Assembly (NCBI GenBank): GCA_013397455.1
Contig: VYZB01000279.1
Coordinates: 1,109,260-1,173,259, forward strand
Reading direction: 5' to 3'
DNA length: 64,000 nt
From: Crotophaga sulcirostris
Lineage: Eukaryota; Chordata; Aves; Cuculiformes; Crotophagidae
In this document: positions 62,520 through 64,000 of the stretch, piece after piece
Layout of the letters: every line of letters begins with the position of its first letter
Numbering within the stretch: position 1 is the stretch's first letter
Notes under the pieces: model-generated
What the model saw: only the letters and a program-made list of their open reading frames with translations
Databases searched by the model: none
Told to the model about the DNA's origin: nothing
Position numbers and translations under genes: made by a program

Positions 62520-63766
62520 TTGGTAATTATTGAAATTATTAAAATTCCTGATCAGGTTTCTTGGTCTTCTAATCTTGCCAGCTGTGATAGTTTCTGGCAG
62601 TTGTAGTATTTGCGTTCCAAAATAGTGTAAAGGTTCTTGTGATAGGTGAAACTGATCTGAATCCTGAATTTAGGAAAAGGACTGCTGAAATAAAAGGTTT
62701 TTCCTGTTTCCCCGGTGAAGCGGTCAGTTTATAGCTCCTGTAGCTCATCAGAGTTATTACATGTTCAACCAAATCAAATGATCTTCGAGCTATTGAGAAG
62801 CTGTCCTCAGCCATAAGGAGGCCTGTCTCCCAGAAGTGCATGAGACCTGCAAGATCCAGACTCTCCCTGTGTGGTCTCTGTAGTGATTACTGTGTCACTT
62901 ACTTCTCTTAAATAGTAAATATTTGGATCTAAATGCCAATGGTAGAACTGTGGAAAAAAAGGAAGAGTAAAACTTACAGTGGAAGTTGTTCAGTTTCTCC
63001 AACAATTTCTGAGTTGTTGAAACTTAAATGAGTAGCACTGTCTCGGTGAACGACTTGATAAACCTTTCTTCAGTGTCTTCTCATGTAATGAAGCCAGATT
63101 GTAGTAAGTGCTCTTAAGACCTCCAACTCCACAGTATGGAGTCCTGGAGCTGGTTTTATAAACTGCAATACAGGCCATTGTGGAAGCACATTTTTTTGAT
63201 TTGGCTATAATTTGGGCTCTTGTATATTTTAGTCTATACAGCTGTATCAAATATCTTAAATTCAATACTAGATAAGCCAAATTCTCTGAGCAAGTTACAG
63301 AAAAGAAGCACCTCCCTAAAGTGACTGTAGAGCACTTTGTCCAACTTTTCCCAGCTGTCCTGTTTCCAGTGTCCTCTGTTAGCCCGGTCTGACTAGTGTC
63401 ATGCAGTATGCTAGGAGACTTGCTGACCCTCAGCAAATCTTCTGCTTGCAGGGTGGATGATGGAGGTTGTTAGTCATCAAGCTTGGTGGGGCTGAGCCTA
63501 GCGACCCAACTCAATGAAGAGTTAGAGCAAAACCTTTCAGATCTGGGATCTGAATGTCATGCGGTTCCACTTTCTGTTCACTGTATTTCAATATGCACAT
63601 TCCTGCATACAATCCCATCATAACCATAGGAACAGTGTACCAGAAGTTACCATGAGAAGCACTAATCTTGTTCTAACTCTTCTAGTTTGGAAACAATTCA
63701 CTTGAGCTTTTGTAAATGTTGTAGTATGGAGAGATTTAAGCAGAGATTGAAACTATTGACATTGCA

Positions 63767-63816
63767 AATAAAAAAGTCCATGTAGTGTAGGGAATTTTAT
63801 TATGTAAACAAATAAA
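63767..63816 (+). other. Distal paired poly(A) signals
   Basis: AATAAA at 63767-63772 and again at 63811-63816, followed by a T/G-rich stretch (TTGTTCTGTGTG), a plausible distal cleavage region. Confidence 0.5.
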
Positions 63817-64000
63817 ACGTTTTCTCAACTTGTTCTGTGTGAAAACAATTCTACAGTATCCAGAATACAGCAAAAACCAATTAAAATAGAGGCAGGTTCT
63901 TTCTTGAGTAAGATGGCACAGTAGTGGAATAGCCTTACCTAGAACAGGAGACTTGAACTCGCATCATTTTAGTAGGCTTTTCATCAGTGAGTGCACATTG

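Larger units (their letters stand above)
61782..63830 (+). other. YTHDC1: YTHDC1 3' UTR (extent inferred)
   Basis: AT-rich sequence after the stop codon with poly(A) signals at 61963-61968, 62514-62519, 63767-63772 and 63811-63816. Short and long 3' ends are therefore possible. Minus-strand open stretches here are discussed as findings. 63831-64000 shows nothing recognisable. Confidence 0.6.

Noticed and set aside
62807..63065. A chain of minus-strand exons split by GTAAGT..CCACAG (about 62948-62980) and GTAAGT..CTACAG (about 62878-62902)
   Set aside because: The implied introns would be about 25-35 bp, too short for a vertebrate; at most one acceptor can be real.
62990..63436. 148-codon minus-strand frame opposite the YTHDC1 3' UTR
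   Set aside because: Contains no recognisable domain; several overlapping phases are also partly open, so length alone is weak evidence.
1..64000. CRISPR arrays, operons, tRNA or rRNA genes, retroviral genes
   Set aside because: None seen; no spaced short repeats, no cloverleaf or rRNA blocks recognised, and no gag/pol/env-like frame or LTR pair.

Overview
The window is vertebrate nuclear DNA, almost certainly from a bird. The evidence is split genes with GT-AG introns, a CpG-island promoter, several CR1 LINE fragments with the avian 3' end (TCATAGAAT.. / GGTTGGAAGGGACCT), and a gene pair arranged as on human 4q13. Gene symbols come from recalled protein families and gene order; no search was run. 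The species cannot be named from the sequence.

Layout. (1) 633-8830, minus strand: nine coding exons of a type II transmembrane serine protease of the TMPRSS11 (HAT/DESC1) group, best called TMPRSS11E from position and orientation. They join in frame to 416 codons: membrane anchor, SEA stem, activation site, and a trypsin-like domain with an intact His/Asp/Ser triad. An additional short first exon may lie upstream and was not found. (2) About 8.9-40.7 kb: roughly 32 kb with no protein-coding exon I can support. It holds CR1 fragments, one copy of a 203-bp hAT-like element, a 59-bp near-perfect inverted repeat, and a few exon-like open blocks of unknown meaning. (3) 40.69-41.26 kb: CpG island with NRF1- and YY1-type motifs and a 110-base gap, closely bracketed by CR1 copies. 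(4) 40889-61781, plus strand: all 17 coding exons of YTHDC1, the nuclear m6A reader, joining in frame to 704 codons. A second 203-bp hAT-like copy and other small repeats sit in its introns. (5) 61782-64000: the YTHDC1 3' UTR with several AATAAA signals, then flank.

The two genes are divergent (5' ends facing) and unrelated in function: one is an epithelial cell-surface protease, the other an RNA-binding splicing and export regulator expressed everywhere. Nothing suggests a joint pathway; the linkage is conserved synteny. I found no clear undescribed system. The most useful leads are the unpaired cysteine in the protease, the GC-AG intron, the weak-donor intron 11 of YTHDC1 with a possible alternative ending, the matched pair of hAT-like elements, and the 59-bp inverted repeat.
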